Origin: Rhodococcus sp. IEGM 1409
GTDB lineage: Bacteria; Actinomycetota; Actinomycetes; Mycobacteriales; Mycobacteriaceae
Assembly (NCBI RefSeq): GCF_030056735.1
Contig: NZ_JASHKN010000001.1
Coordinates: forward strand, 248,001 to 312,000
Direction of reading: 5' to 3'
DNA length: 64,000 nt
Below the pieces are notes generated by a model that did no database searches, was not told the origin of the DNA, and saw nothing but the letters and a program-made list of their open reading frames with translations. The number at the start of each line of letters is the position of its first letter. Position 1 is the stretch's first letter. Of the stretch, positions 15,533-23,213 are shown one piece after another. Made by a program: the position numbers and the translations under genes.

Positions 15533-15795
15533 CGGAAGTCGCCTTTCAGTACGTATCGGATGCGACTCAGCACTCCTCGGATCCCTCTCGGGCCGATGAA
15601 ATCGTTGAGCAGTTCGCGTGCTTTGGCTGTGAACTCGGCGTCCTCGACGCGATCGAATCGTGCGATGCGAGTTATCTGCTCGTCGAGGGGTCGGTCTAGG
15701 CGGATCAGGTACAGGCCGATGGTTCCGTCGCGTTCATGCTGCATCTTCCACGGACCGTCAGTAACCGTGTAGGTGAGATATTCATCCGCGGTCAC
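15529..15795 (-). CDS. Hypothetical phage protein (88 aa)
   Basis: GTG 15795 overlaps the methyltransferase stop as GTGA, giving VTADEYLTYTVTDGPWKMQHE. The product is soluble and basic at the end (RGIRGVLSRIRYVLKGDFR). A longer frame exists but would read through the methyltransferase end. No family recognised. Confidence 0.55.
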   Translation of the reverse strand: MTADEYLTYTVTDGPWKMQHERDGTIGLYLIRLDRPLDEQITRIARFDRVEDAEFTAKARELLNDFIGPRGIRGVLSRIRYVLKGDFR

Positions 15796-16949
15796 GCCGC
15801 TACCCCCAATTCCAGTAGCGATGAATACGCGGCGACTGCCTGCTGTGGGCACACGCCGTTGCCGATTGCTTTGAGTTGATGCGCCCGCGAGATCCCTGGC
15901 ACCGCGGTGACATGGCCGGCGGGGAGGCCCATCATCCATTCGGCGAATGCTGCGCTCAGGCGAGGTTTGTTGTTGCTGTTCAACTCGGTTGGCGCGGGCG
16001 CCGGCCGAGTTAGTCGCTCCCAACGGCGAACAGCGGGTCCGTAATCGCCCCAGTTGATTCCGGGAAGTAGTGCGACACTGCGATCAGATCCGGTGTCCTG
16101 CGCTGCGACTCGCTGGGACAATCCCCGCGGGCACTCGCCTTCGGGGTCGGCAGGAATCTCTGAACCGCCCCGGCTAGGCGTTCGTCGCTGTCCGGCCGCA
16201 ACCGTCCGCCCCGTGTCCGCCCCGGGCGCTGCGCCGCGCCCTTCGTGTCGCTGACTGTCGGTGTTGGAAGGTGTACCCCGATCACTTCCGCGAGACTGCC
16301 CATTCCTGCCGCCACATGCCGCGCAGCCCCGGGTGAACCCATCGATGCCTTCGGGTCGGCTGCGCGTGGTGTCGGCAAAACCACCTCGCCCTGCGGTCGA
16401 CGGCTGTAGTCCACTACTCCGCCCAAGGCGTACATCGTCTCCGTCGCCGAACCGCCCCGGCTGCTCCGAGGGGTCGGCAACCAGGATGAAGAGTCGTTCG
16501 CGGTGATGGGGGGCACCGATGTCGGAAGCTCGTAGGCTCGTCCATCGGACATGCATCCCGTCTTCGGCCAGGTCTCCGAGAACTCGATCGAACCCCAGAG
16601 ACCGGTGCCCGGCCACATTTTCCAGGAGTGTGAATCGTGGTCGTAGTAGGCGAATTGCGTCCCGGACGTAGGGCCAGAGGTGTCGTTCATCGTCTGTTCC
16701 TTTGCGTTGGCCGGCGGCTGAGAATGGCTGGCAGGGATAGCCGCCGGTGAGGATGTCGACGGGTTCGACGGTGATCCAGTCGAGAGTTGTCACGTCGCGG
16801 TGGTTCGGGACTGTCGGCCAGTGGTGGTCGAGGATCTTGGCGGGCGCGTCGTCCCATTCGCAATGCCACGCGACAGACGAGCCGGGGAAGAGTTGCAGTG
16901 CAGCGAGATCCAACCCTCCGTAGCCGCTGAAGAGCGACCCGATTCTCAT
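15792..16949 (-). CDS. DNA (cytosine-5-)-methyltransferase
   Basis: The 385-residue enzyme shows motif I (LFSGYGGLD, 6-14), motif IV with the catalytic Cys73 (GGYPCQPFSAAG), motif VI (E110-N-V), motif VIII-like HHRERLF (148-154) and the C-terminal motif X GNGVCPQQAV. The target-recognition stretch, about 165-300, is a low-complexity Gly/Arg/Asp region shared with the embedded ORF. It methylates C5 of cytosine in phage or host DNA, in phages usually to evade restriction. No cognate endonuclease is nearby. It overlaps the neighbouring genes by four bases on each side. Confidence 0.9.
   Translation of the reverse strand: MRIGSLFSGYGGLDLAALQLFPGSSVAWHCEWDDAPAKILDHHWPTVPNHRDVTTLDWITVEPVDILTGGYPCQPFSAAGQRKGTDDERHLWPYVRDAIRLLRPRFTLLENVAGHRSLGFDRVLGDLAEDGMHVRWTSLRASDIGAPHHRERLFILVADPSEQPGRFGDGDDVRLGRSSGLQPSTAGRGGFADTTRSRPEGIDGFTRGCAACGGRNGQSRGSDRGTPSNTDSQRHEGRGAAPGADTGRTVAAGQRRTPSRGGSEIPADPEGECPRGLSQRVAAQDTGSDRSVALLPGINWGDYGPAVRRWERLTRPAPAPTELNSNNKPRLSAAFAEWMMGLPAGHVTAVPGISRAHQLKAIGNGVCPQQAVAAYSSLLELGVAA
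16010..16690 (-). CDS. ORF embedded in the methyltransferase gene, with four LPTP repeats
   Basis: This 226-residue frame lies wholly inside the methyltransferase gene on the same strand in another frame. Its ATG is preceded by AAAGGA at seven-base spacing, which a chance frame would rarely have. The product begins MNDTSGPTSGTQFAYYDHD, has FSETWPKTGCMSDGRAYELPTS at 38-59, and carries LPTP at residues 71, 105, 141 and 180, spaced 34-39 residues apart. In the methyltransferase frame the same DNA gives a low-complexity ADP/ADT-rich region. Expression is likely but unproven; function unknown. Confidence 0.55.
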   Translation of the reverse strand: MNDTSGPTSGTQFAYYDHDSHSWKMWPGTGLWGSIEFSETWPKTGCMSDGRAYELPTSVPPITANDSSSWLPTPRSSRGGSATETMYALGGVVDYSRRPQGEVVLPTPRAADPKASMGSPGAARHVAAGMGSLAEVIGVHLPTPTVSDTKGAAQRPGRTRGGRLRPDSDERLAGAVQRFLPTPKASARGDCPSESQRRTPDLIAVSHYFPESTGAITDPLFAVGSD

Positions 16950-17122
16950 GACTTGCCGCCCATCGCCGCGAGGAGCTGTTTGGCGTTCTCTGCGGCCTGT
17001 TCGAGTGTGTAGGTGACCTTGACGAGTTCACTTCGTCGTCCGCCGGGGTGAGCCTCGATGACGTGAGCGACGACCTTGTCGCCTTCACGCTTCCAACCAA
17101 TGCCAATCGGGAGGTCGCTCAT
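16946..17122 (-). CDS. Small hypothetical protein (58 aa)
   Basis: ATG 17122 is preceded by GAGGAGGGGTGAGC, a strong ribosome binding site, and the stop overlaps the methyltransferase start as ATGA. The product begins MSDLPIGIGWKREGDKVVAHV and ends in a helix (LEQAAENAKQLLAAMGGKS). Its place directly before the methyltransferase suggests co-translation. No family recognised. Confidence 0.6.
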   Translation of the reverse strand: MSDLPIGIGWKREGDKVVAHVIEAHPGGRRSELVKVTYTLEQAAENAKQLLAAMGGKS

Positions 17123-17124
17123 GC

Positions 17125-17847
17125 TCACCCCTCCTCGGCCGCAACGAACGGGGCGAAAGAGCGCATATCCGTCGGGGTGAAGTCGGCAGCCTTGTGCTGT
17201 TTCCCGTCCTCCAAAACTCGGAAGACTTCGCCATCTACCTTGCGGTACCTGTGGTCGAGAAAGCTCGACACGACAGTGACGTTCTCGGGCACCGTATCCC
17301 ACGTGTCCCAGCCTCCGGCTTCGGCGGTGGCAGAGGCTTTCTCGCGTTTCGCGCAGTCGTCGAGGTCGTTCAGAGTTCGCCACGCGTGTTCCCAATGGCC
17401 GGTTTCGAGCGGGTCGAGAATCACGAGGGCACTACTCAGTGCATCGGCAGCCGCACGGATCTCCGACGTTTCGGTGCGGGCAGGGACAACCGGCGAGGCG
17501 GCGGGCCAGGTGTAGGCCGGTCCGTCCTGGTCGTATGCGGTGTGATCGCCGTCGTGACCGGTCGTCAGTGAGCACACCCAGCCCTCGATCTCGGACAGGC
17601 AATGCGCTTTCGTCTCCTTCTCGGCGGGTTCGGCAGCGGCAGGCGGCACATAGTCGCTGAAGCACTCACGCACAGTGGGCAAGGCCTCGAGGAAGTCTCG
17701 ACCTGTCACCTCGGCGGGTTCTGTTGCCTGCTCTAACCGTTGGAGTCGGGTGCGGTAGAAGTCTTGCTCTTTCCGCTCTGTTTCGTGGGCGATGAGTGTG
17801 CGGTATGCGGCGGCGACGTCAGCCTGTGATGGATGTGTTGGGGGCAT
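17125..17847 (-). CDS. Hypothetical phage protein (240 aa)
   Basis: MPPTHPSQADVAAAYRTLIAH at 17847 is chosen because a palindrome and no coding constraint lie upstream. The protein has a helical N-terminus, a CLSEIEGWVCSLTTGHDGDHTAYD segment (Cys pair with His, common in small actinobacterial phage proteins and possibly metal binding) and a C-terminal beta-rich part (VTVVSSFLDHRYRKVDGEVFRVLEDG). It begins the accessory block downstream of terminase. Confidence 0.55.
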   Translation of the reverse strand: MPPTHPSQADVAAAYRTLIAHETERKEQDFYRTRLQRLEQATEPAEVTGRDFLEALPTVRECFSDYVPPAAAEPAEKETKAHCLSEIEGWVCSLTTGHDGDHTAYDQDGPAYTWPAASPVVPARTETSEIRAAADALSSALVILDPLETGHWEHAWRTLNDLDDCAKREKASATAEAGGWDTWDTVPENVTVVSSFLDHRYRKVDGEVFRVLEDGKQHKAADFTPTDMRSFAPFVAAEEG

Positions 17848-17864
17848 GACACAGAGTATTGCAC

Positions 17865-17885
17865 GGATACAGTGACACTGTGTCC
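17865..17885. promoter_or_regulatory. 21-bp near-perfect palindrome upstream of the 17847 gene
   Basis: GGATACAGTG (17865-17874) and CACTGTGTCC (17876-17885) flank a single base, with one mismatch between the arms. It is 17 bp before the next start codon and 12 bp past the terminase stop. It differs from the 28-bp dyad family, so a second DNA-binding protein is likely. As RNA it would be a stem without a proper loop, which favours an operator over a terminator. Confidence 0.5.
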
Positions 17886-17897
17886 CCGGTTCCGAAA

Positions 17898-19493
17898 TCA
17901 ACGTGTGCGTCTTGCCGCCAAACTGCTTGTGCCCGTGACAGATGAACGAGAACGCTTCGCTGCCGACGACACCGAGGAACCCGAGTTGATGGGCGGCAAC
18001 ATGTCGGTCGCGAGGTGAACGCCGGCATCCAATGCGCCGGGCGACCACGTCGATCCGGGCTCCCACAACTGCCACTCTGATTTGAAGTCGGACAGGCCGG
18101 GGTCACGCCCGAACCACGCCCGCTGCGTGAGGATGGCTTGCGCGATCGGTTCGGCGCGGAGCAGTTTCGACTTCCGGGAATGCACGGGCACGAGGCGCGG
18201 GCACAGCTTCCGCTTGTCAATCGCCCCTTCACGTTGCAGCGCATCCCACGCCTGCTTCAACAGGGTCGTTGCCTGGTCACCGCCGTAGTTCACTTCGATG
18301 ACGAACCGGTCGGCGTCCATCTCGTCGGCGAGCAAGCACGCTTCGCGGGCCCACCGGTCGGATGTCATACGCGCGGTGCGGTTGTGCGTCCAGTAGAACT
18401 TGCCGTCGCCACCGAGGATGCCGCCGACGACTCCAGCGGTGTCACGGCCGCCGCCGGAAGGATCGATGCCCACGCCCGCGATGCGCGGTGTGACGAGGGC
18501 GAGGTCCGCGGTCGCGTCGCGGATATGCGCTTCGGTGAGCAGTGCGCCTTCGGAGTCGAATGGACTGCCTTGGTAGACGGCGTTCCAGTCTCGGCTGGTG
18601 GATCCTTTCTTCTTCCGGCGCCAGTGGTCGGCGAGGGAGTCGATGTCGCCGAGGTCGATGACGGGATGTGTGAGTGGGTCACCTGGTTCGCGGCCGAGGG
18701 GGTCGGCGTAGATGCCTTTCGCTGGGTCGGGTGCGACGGCGAGGGCGGGTAGATGGAGGACGGTCCATTCGCCGCCTTCTTCGGTGCGTCCGTCGCGTTC
18801 GAGTAGCCGGCCGCACAGGTCGAGTGGGTGCCAGCGGGTCATGACGATGACTTCGCGTGCGCCGGGCGCTTTTCGGGTGGTGTACGCGGAGCTGTACCAC
18901 TCCCAGACGCGCTCGCGGATCAGTGGACTGTCGGCGGCGGCGCGGTCGGCGAAGGGGTCGTCGATGATGCCGAGGTTCATGGGGTGACCGGTGAGGCCGC
19001 CTTTGGTGCCGACGGATCGCATGCCGCCTCCGGTGGTGAGTGACCAGTTGGCGCGGGTGTTTTCGTCGTCGCGCATGCGTAGCCCGTAGGTGAGGCCGTG
19101 TGATTCGACGAGGTCGCGGCATGCGGCGCCGTGTGTGTTGGCGAGGCTGGCTGCGTAGGAGGCGAGGATGACGCGGTCTCGGGGGCGGTGGCTGAGCCAC
19201 CAGAACGGGAACCAGCGGGACACGCGCATGCTTTTCCCGACCTGGGGTGGGGTCCAGATCATGAGTTTCGCGTTGGGCGTGGAGAGCAGTTTGGTGAGCT
19301 CGCGGTCGATGAGCTCGAGGTGTGGGCGTTGCACGGTGACGGCCGGCTCGTGACGTAGGGCGAGGATGCCGGGGCTGGTGGTGTCGTTGATGGGGATGCC
19401 TTTGCGTGCGCAGGCTTCAGCGAGTTTGTCGCGTAGGTACTGCTTGTCGGCCGCTGGTAGCGCGCGCCAGGCTCCGCCATCGAACGTGCTCAT
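17898..19493 (-). CDS. Terminase large subunit
   Basis: The 531-residue packaging motor has an ATPase Walker A-like TPPQVGKS (81-88), Walker B LGIIDD (174-179) and coupling motif VIVMTRWH (216-223). The nuclease half starts near GIDPSGGGRD (342-351), whose Asp344 is the first metal ligand. FVIEVNYGGDQ and the GALDAGVHLATDML segment follow. It cuts and packages phage DNA through the portal. The last 27 residues are Ser/Arg/Lys-rich and look disordered. The small-subunit candidate is directly upstream (two-base gap), but the portal is 5 kb away rather than adjacent. Confidence 0.92.
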   Translation of the reverse strand: MSTFDGGAWRALPAADKQYLRDKLAEACARKGIPINDTTSPGILALRHEPAVTVQRPHLELIDRELTKLLSTPNAKLMIWTPPQVGKSMRVSRWFPFWWLSHRPRDRVILASYAASLANTHGAACRDLVESHGLTYGLRMRDDENTRANWSLTTGGGMRSVGTKGGLTGHPMNLGIIDDPFADRAAADSPLIRERVWEWYSSAYTTRKAPGAREVIVMTRWHPLDLCGRLLERDGRTEEGGEWTVLHLPALAVAPDPAKGIYADPLGREPGDPLTHPVIDLGDIDSLADHWRRKKKGSTSRDWNAVYQGSPFDSEGALLTEAHIRDATADLALVTPRIAGVGIDPSGGGRDTAGVVGGILGGDGKFYWTHNRTARMTSDRWAREACLLADEMDADRFVIEVNYGGDQATTLLKQAWDALQREGAIDKRKLCPRLVPVHSRKSKLLRAEPIAQAILTQRAWFGRDPGLSDFKSEWQLWEPGSTWSPGALDAGVHLATDMLPPINSGSSVSSAAKRSRSSVTGTSSLAARRTR

Positions 19494-19495
19494 GG

Positions 19496-19954
19496 TTACT
19501 CCTTGTCGGGTTCTTCGTCGGCTTCGATCACTGGGTGGGGCTGTCGGTCAGCGAGTTTGGTGAGCAGTGTTTCCACTTGGACGTCGAGTTCGGTGCGCGA
19601 GGTGATGGAGATGTCTGCGCGGCTGGGTGCTCCGAGTCCGAGGAGTTTGATTTGTCGGTCGAGTATTCGGAGGCATGTTTCGGATGCGTGGCCGTCGCCG
19701 CGGATCGCTTTGACGTACTGCGGGCGCCATAGTGCGTCGAGTCGTTCGAGGGCGATGGTGAGGGCTTGGTCGGCGAGTTCGGCTCTGCGCGCGGAGTGTT
19801 CGTTGAGTGCTTGGGTGACGGCGTTGTGTGCGGCTCCGCGGCTGGAGTATCCGAGTTGGTCGGCGATCTGTTGGTTGGTGGCGCCGCCGATGAGGAGTTG
19901 CAGGGCGCGTTCGTGTTTTTCGGCGGTTTGGGCGTTGACTCGGCGTGAGCGCAT
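19496..19954 (-). CDS. Putative terminase small subunit
   Basis: ATG 19954 gives a 152-residue protein with a helix-turn-helix (ERALQLLIGGATNQQIADQLGYSSRGAAHNAVTQAL), a helical centre (LTIALERLDALWRPQYVKAI, ETCLRILDRQIKLLGLG) and an acidic tail. This matches the DNA-recognition subunit of terminases, and it directly precedes terL. A related protein is encoded at 23210, so one of the two may have another role. Confidence 0.75.
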   Translation of the reverse strand: MRSRRVNAQTAEKHERALQLLIGGATNQQIADQLGYSSRGAAHNAVTQALNEHSARRAELADQALTIALERLDALWRPQYVKAIRGDGHASETCLRILDRQIKLLGLGAPSRADISITSRTELDVQVETLLTKLADRQPHPVIEADEEPDKE

Positions 19955-19956
19955 GG

Positions 19957-21162
19957 TCAGGCCACCTGTTCGGCTGTGTCGCCGGATAGTGCTTCCCATC
20001 GTGTGATGATGACGTCTGCGTATCGGGGGTCGAGTTCGACGAGTGCGGCGCGGCGTCCGGTCATGAAGGCGGCGGCGAGTGTTGATCCGCTGCCGGCGAA
20101 TAGGTCGAGGACGATGCCGCCGACGGGGCAGGAGTTGTTGAGGTGGGCGGCGATCAGGTCGACGGGTTTCATAGTGGGGTGGTCGCTGTTGGCGGTGGGT
20201 TTGTCGATGGTGAAGACGGTGCTGGCGCTGTTGTTTCCGTGCCAGTGTTTGCTGCCGCGGCCGAGGCGGCCGACGCCGGGTGCGGTTGGTGTGAAGCCGT
20301 AGAGGATCGGTTCGTGTTGCCAGTGGTAGTCGCTGCGTCCCATGACGAGTTGGTTTTTCACCCAGACGAGGTTTTGGCGGATGGTGATGCCTGCGGCGGT
20401 GAGGGCGGTTTCGAAGGTGATGCGTTCGGTGTCTGCGTGTGCGACGTAGACGGGTGCTCCGGGTCGGGCGACGGCCGTTGCGGTGGCGAATGCGTCGGCG
20501 AGGAGTTGTGGGAGGCCGTTGGTGGTGTCGTTGGAGATGGTGAGTGCGTCTTTGGTTTTGCCGATGTAGTCGACGCCGTAGGGCGGGTCGGTCCAGATGC
20601 AGTCGGCGGTGTCGCCCGCGAGCATTGTTCGTACGGCGTCGGTGTCGGTGCTTGAGCCGACGTACAGGCGGTGTGTGCCGAGGTGCCAGGTTTGGCCGGC
20701 TGCGGTTCTTTTGGGTTTGTCGGGGACTGGTGGGGCGTCGTCGGGGTCGGCGTTGGGTTGGGGTGGGTTGATGGTTTGTTCGAGGAGGGCGAGGTCGTCG
20801 GCGTTGTAGCCGGATCCGTCGAGGATGTCGAGGTCGTTGAGGACGGTGAGGAGTAGTTCGGGGTCGACGCCTGGGCCGAGGTCGGCGAGGCGGTTGTCTG
20901 CGATGAGGATTTTGCGGGCGGTTTGTTCGTCGCAGTCGATGACTTCGACGCGGATGGTTTTGTGGCCGTTGGCGCGGGCGGCTTGCCAGAGGTGGTGGCC
21001 GGCGAGGATGGTGCCGTCGGTGAGGGCGACGATGGCGCGGTATTGGCCGAAGGTGTTGAGGGATGCGGTGAGTGCTTCGACGTCGCCGCGGTTGGGGTTT
21101 TGGGGGTGTGGGTGGAGGTCGTTGATGTCGAGGTCGCGTGTGCCGTGGATTGTGACGGGCAT
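19957..21162 (-). CDS. ParB-domain / DNA methyltransferase fusion
   Basis: Residues about 1-130 form a ParB/Srx-type domain (LHPHPQNPNRGDVEALTASL, TILAGHHLWQAARANG). After a Pro-rich linker, residues 155-401 carry methyltransferase motifs: DPPYG (192-196, motif IV) and, later, DLFAGSGST (353-361, motif I), the beta-class order of amino-methyltransferases making N6-adenine or N4-cytosine. Such fusions are frequent in phages and protect DNA from host restriction. It lies just before the terminase genes. Substrate sequence unknown. Confidence 0.88.
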   Translation of the reverse strand: MPVTIHGTRDLDINDLHPHPQNPNRGDVEALTASLNTFGQYRAIVALTDGTILAGHHLWQAARANGHKTIRVEVIDCDEQTARKILIADNRLADLGPGVDPELLLTVLNDLDILDGSGYNADDLALLEQTINPPQPNADPDDAPPVPDKPKRTAAGQTWHLGTHRLYVGSSTDTDAVRTMLAGDTADCIWTDPPYGVDYIGKTKDALTISNDTTNGLPQLLADAFATATAVARPGAPVYVAHADTERITFETALTAAGITIRQNLVWVKNQLVMGRSDYHWQHEPILYGFTPTAPGVGRLGRGSKHWHGNNSASTVFTIDKPTANSDHPTMKPVDLIAAHLNNSCPVGGIVLDLFAGSGSTLAAAFMTGRRAALVELDPRYADVIITRWEALSGDTAEQVA

Positions 21163-21235
21163 GGTGGGCCTTTCCCTGTTGTGTTGCTATGTGTTTCGTT
21201 CGGCCGCGGCAGGGAAGGTCCCGCGGACGTTCGGG

Positions 21236-21403
21236 TTATGGGGCGTGTTCGTTTCCGCAGTGTGTGCAGTGGAGTGGTTGTTGGTAGCCGGTGATGGTCG
21301 TTCCGTTCAGGCACACGGTTGCGGTGAACCATGCGCTGCCGCATGGGCATGTGGTGTTCGCGGGTGTGGGTTGGGGTGTGCGGAACGGAACGACGTCACC
21401 CAT
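21236..21403 (-). CDS. Small zinc-ribbon-like protein (55 aa)
   Basis: ATG 21403 overlaps the upstream stop by one base (TAATG). The product begins MGDVVPFRTPQPTPANTT and has CPCGSAW ... HCTHCGNEH, two CxC/CxxC pairs about 28 residues apart, a typical zinc ribbon. A 73-bp spacer without coding separates it from the methyltransferase fusion downstream. DNA binding is plausible. Confidence 0.6.
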   Translation of the reverse strand: MGDVVPFRTPQPTPANTTCPCGSAWFTATVCLNGTTITGYQQPLHCTHCGNEHAP

Positions 21404-21912
21404 TACCAGCCGCCTGCTGCACCTATTGCGAGGTCTGCGGCGTGCTGTTGCGCGGAGCCTTCGTAGTGCGGGTGATGCTCATCGAACGGGACAGGTGGGG
21501 ACGGTTCGGTGAGGATCTCCGTGAAGTAGCCGTCGCGCTCATTCCATCTGCGGGACGAGTATTCGCGGGTGAAGTCGGCGGTGACCGTGGTCCCTGCGGT
21601 GTTCCATGACTGCATGCGGAGCCACTGTTCGACGTCGCTGCCGGCGAGTGTGACCCGGATGAATACGGTCGTGGTCTCGTCGAGGCTGGAGTGCATGAGG
21701 CGGAATGCGCGGGGTGAGGGTGCGGGCAGGTCGAGGGTCAGCCCCAGGACGGTTCCTGCTCGCATGGTGAATGCTGCGAGGTCGTCGTCTTCGATGTTGA
21801 AGCGGAAGATCTCGGCGAGGTCGCTGCCGGTGTGGATGCCGCAGCGGATGGTCATGTCCGGCTGTGGTTTCCGGCCGGTAAGCCAGCTGCGAACGAGCGC
21901 GATGGGGTTCAT
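21403..21912 (-). CDS. Hypothetical phage protein (169 aa)
   Basis: MNPIALVRSWLTG at 21912 overlaps the upstream stop as ATGA. The middle has beta-rich segments (FTMRAGTVLGLTLDLPAPSPRAFRL, TTVFIRVTLAG, AGTTVTADFTREYSS) and the C-terminus is His/Pro-rich. It is soluble, with no known motif, and belongs to the coupled accessory chain 23677-21236. Confidence 0.55.
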   Translation of the reverse strand: MNPIALVRSWLTGRKPQPDMTIRCGIHTGSDLAEIFRFNIEDDDLAAFTMRAGTVLGLTLDLPAPSPRAFRLMHSSLDETTTVFIRVTLAGSDVEQWLRMQSWNTAGTTVTADFTREYSSRRWNERDGYFTEILTEPSPPVPFDEHHPHYEGSAQQHAADLAIGAAGGW

Positions 21913-22211
21913 CGGGGGGCCTTCTCTCGGTCGAGTTTCTGGATCCATGCGACGGCGACGGCTGCGACTTGGACGAGTTCGGCACGGAGCTTGGCGGGGT
22001 CGGTTTCCACGAACGCTTCTTGCACTTCTTCGGTGAGGATGTGGCGGTAGGTGACGAGACCGAGTGCGGCCGCTTGGTCACATTCAGCGCGCGCACTGTC
22101 TGCAGCGGTCTTGTATCCGGGTCCGGTGCCGTCGTGGTGGTTTTGTTCGCCCCACTTCGCGTCCTGGCGTTCACGTTCGGCGGCGATCTCGGCGAGCACT
22201 TCGGCGCTCAT
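21909..22211 (-). CDS. MazG-like/phage NTP-pyrophosphohydrolase-family protein
   Basis: The 100-residue protein has IAAERERQDAKWGEQNHHDG near the start and LTEEVQEAFVETD ... ELVQVAAVAVAWIQKLDRE at the end. This pattern is common in phage MazG-like nucleotide hydrolases; the EEVxE and the following helix supply metal-binding acids. Such enzymes trim nucleotides or alarmones during infection. The assignment rests on this pattern alone. Confidence 0.6.
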   Translation of the reverse strand: MSAEVLAEIAAERERQDAKWGEQNHHDGTGPGYKTAADSARAECDQAAALGLVTYRHILTEEVQEAFVETDPAKLRAELVQVAAVAVAWIQKLDREKAPR

Positions 22212-22456
22212 GCCGCCTCCTGGTTCGTGAGCTGGTCAGCCAACTGTTTGCATTTGTCGGGGCTGAACCCCTGCCAGTGCACGTCACCGCACTCGACGAC
22301 GGGCGTGCCGAGGTAGCCGAGTTCCTGCACCCGCGCTTTCGCTTCCGGGTCGGTGGTGACATCGCGAACCTGGTACTCAACGCCATGCTTGTCGAGCTTC
22401 GACTTCGTCGCATCACACGGCGGGCAACCGGGCTTCGTGAACACGGTGACGATCAC
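22208..22456 (-). CDS. nrdH: NrdH-like glutaredoxin
   Basis: GTG 22456 overlaps the upstream stop as GTGA and gives an 82-residue redoxin: VTVFTKPGCPPCDATKSKLD with the active-site CPPC, VEYQVRDVTTDPEAKARVQELG, and the LGTPVVECGDVHWQGFSPDK segment with the cis-Pro TP. NrdH supplies electrons to class Ib ribonucleotide reductase; phage copies support DNA synthesis. No nrdE/F genes are visible here, so it probably serves the host enzyme. Confidence 0.85.
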   Translation of the reverse strand: MIVTVFTKPGCPPCDATKSKLDKHGVEYQVRDVTTDPEAKARVQELGYLGTPVVECGDVHWQGFSPDKCKQLADQLTNQEAA

Positions 22457-22923
22457 AGGTCCACCGTCCCCGAACCGTTGCAGTCGAGGCAGGTGACCGG
22501 GCGAACCACACCCATCTGCACAGCGAGGTCTGAACCCGGCGGTAGCGCTTCCCACTCCGACCAAGGTTCGGCGTCCTCAGAGTTCGCCACCCGTCCGCAT
22601 CCGTCGCATCGGCGGCATGGCCTGCTCTCGCTCAGCTCCACCAACGCCTGAATCTCGCTGTCAACATCGACATTTGGCGGCCAGTTCCAGTGCCCAGGAG
22701 TGGGGTTGGCGGCGAACGGGATCTCCTCTTTGAAGAAGAGGCCCGTCGGATTGAGGACGCACAGCCCAACCGCGAAGTTCTCGGGCGGCTCATCGGCTGA
22801 CAGTGGGTCCGTCGGTCCACTCGCCGCGGTGATGATCGCTGCGCGCGGCTCCGGCAGATACTCACCACCCGGGGTGCCGTACGACTGGTAGTGGACGATG
22901 ACGCCGACGCTCGGATGCCTCAT
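22453..22923 (-). CDS. Phage protein with DnaJ-type Cys motifs
   Basis: The 156-residue protein starts MRHPSVGVIVHYQSYGTPGGEY. Its C-terminal third has CRRCDGCGRV and CLDCNGSG, the CxxCxGxG-type elements of DnaJ zinc fingers. The N-terminal half resembles a common actinophage protein of unknown role. It overlaps neighbours by four bases. Zinc binding is likely; substrate unknown. Confidence 0.6.
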   Translation of the reverse strand: MRHPSVGVIVHYQSYGTPGGEYLPEPRAAIITAASGPTDPLSADEPPENFAVGLCVLNPTGLFFKEEIPFAANPTPGHWNWPPNVDVDSEIQALVELSESRPCRRCDGCGRVANSEDAEPWSEWEALPPGSDLAVQMGVVRPVTCLDCNGSGTVDL

Positions 22924-23213
22924 GCTGCACCGCCTGACACAGCCTCGTATGTGGCTGCGAAGATGTCGGGCTTGCAGGGGTAGAACTCACCTTGGACGCC
23001 TCGAATGATCCAGTCTTGAGACTGCGCGATCATGTCGCCTTCGAGAGTGCGGATCAGAAGGTGTGAATCACCCTGGCCACATTCCCGGTGCAGATACGCG
23101 GTGCCATCGTTGGCGCGTATCCAGTCGAGGACCGGGGTTGCGCCGTCTATGGTTCCGTCCCACTGCGCTGCTTCGATCTCGATGGGCTTCTTTCGGAACT
23201 TCTGTGCTGTCAT
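22920..23213 (-). CDS. Widespread phage hypothetical protein
   Basis: The 97-residue product has KFRKKPIEIEAAQWDG at the start, LLIRTLEGDMIAQSQDWIIRG in the middle and GEFYPCKPDIFAATYEAV at the end, a conserved pattern found in many phage genomes. No function is established for this family. The gene is joined to both neighbours by ATGA overlaps. Confidence 0.7.
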   Translation of the reverse strand: MTAQKFRKKPIEIEAAQWDGTIDGATPVLDWIRANDGTAYLHRECGQGDSHLLIRTLEGDMIAQSQDWIIRGVQGEFYPCKPDIFAATYEAVSGGAA

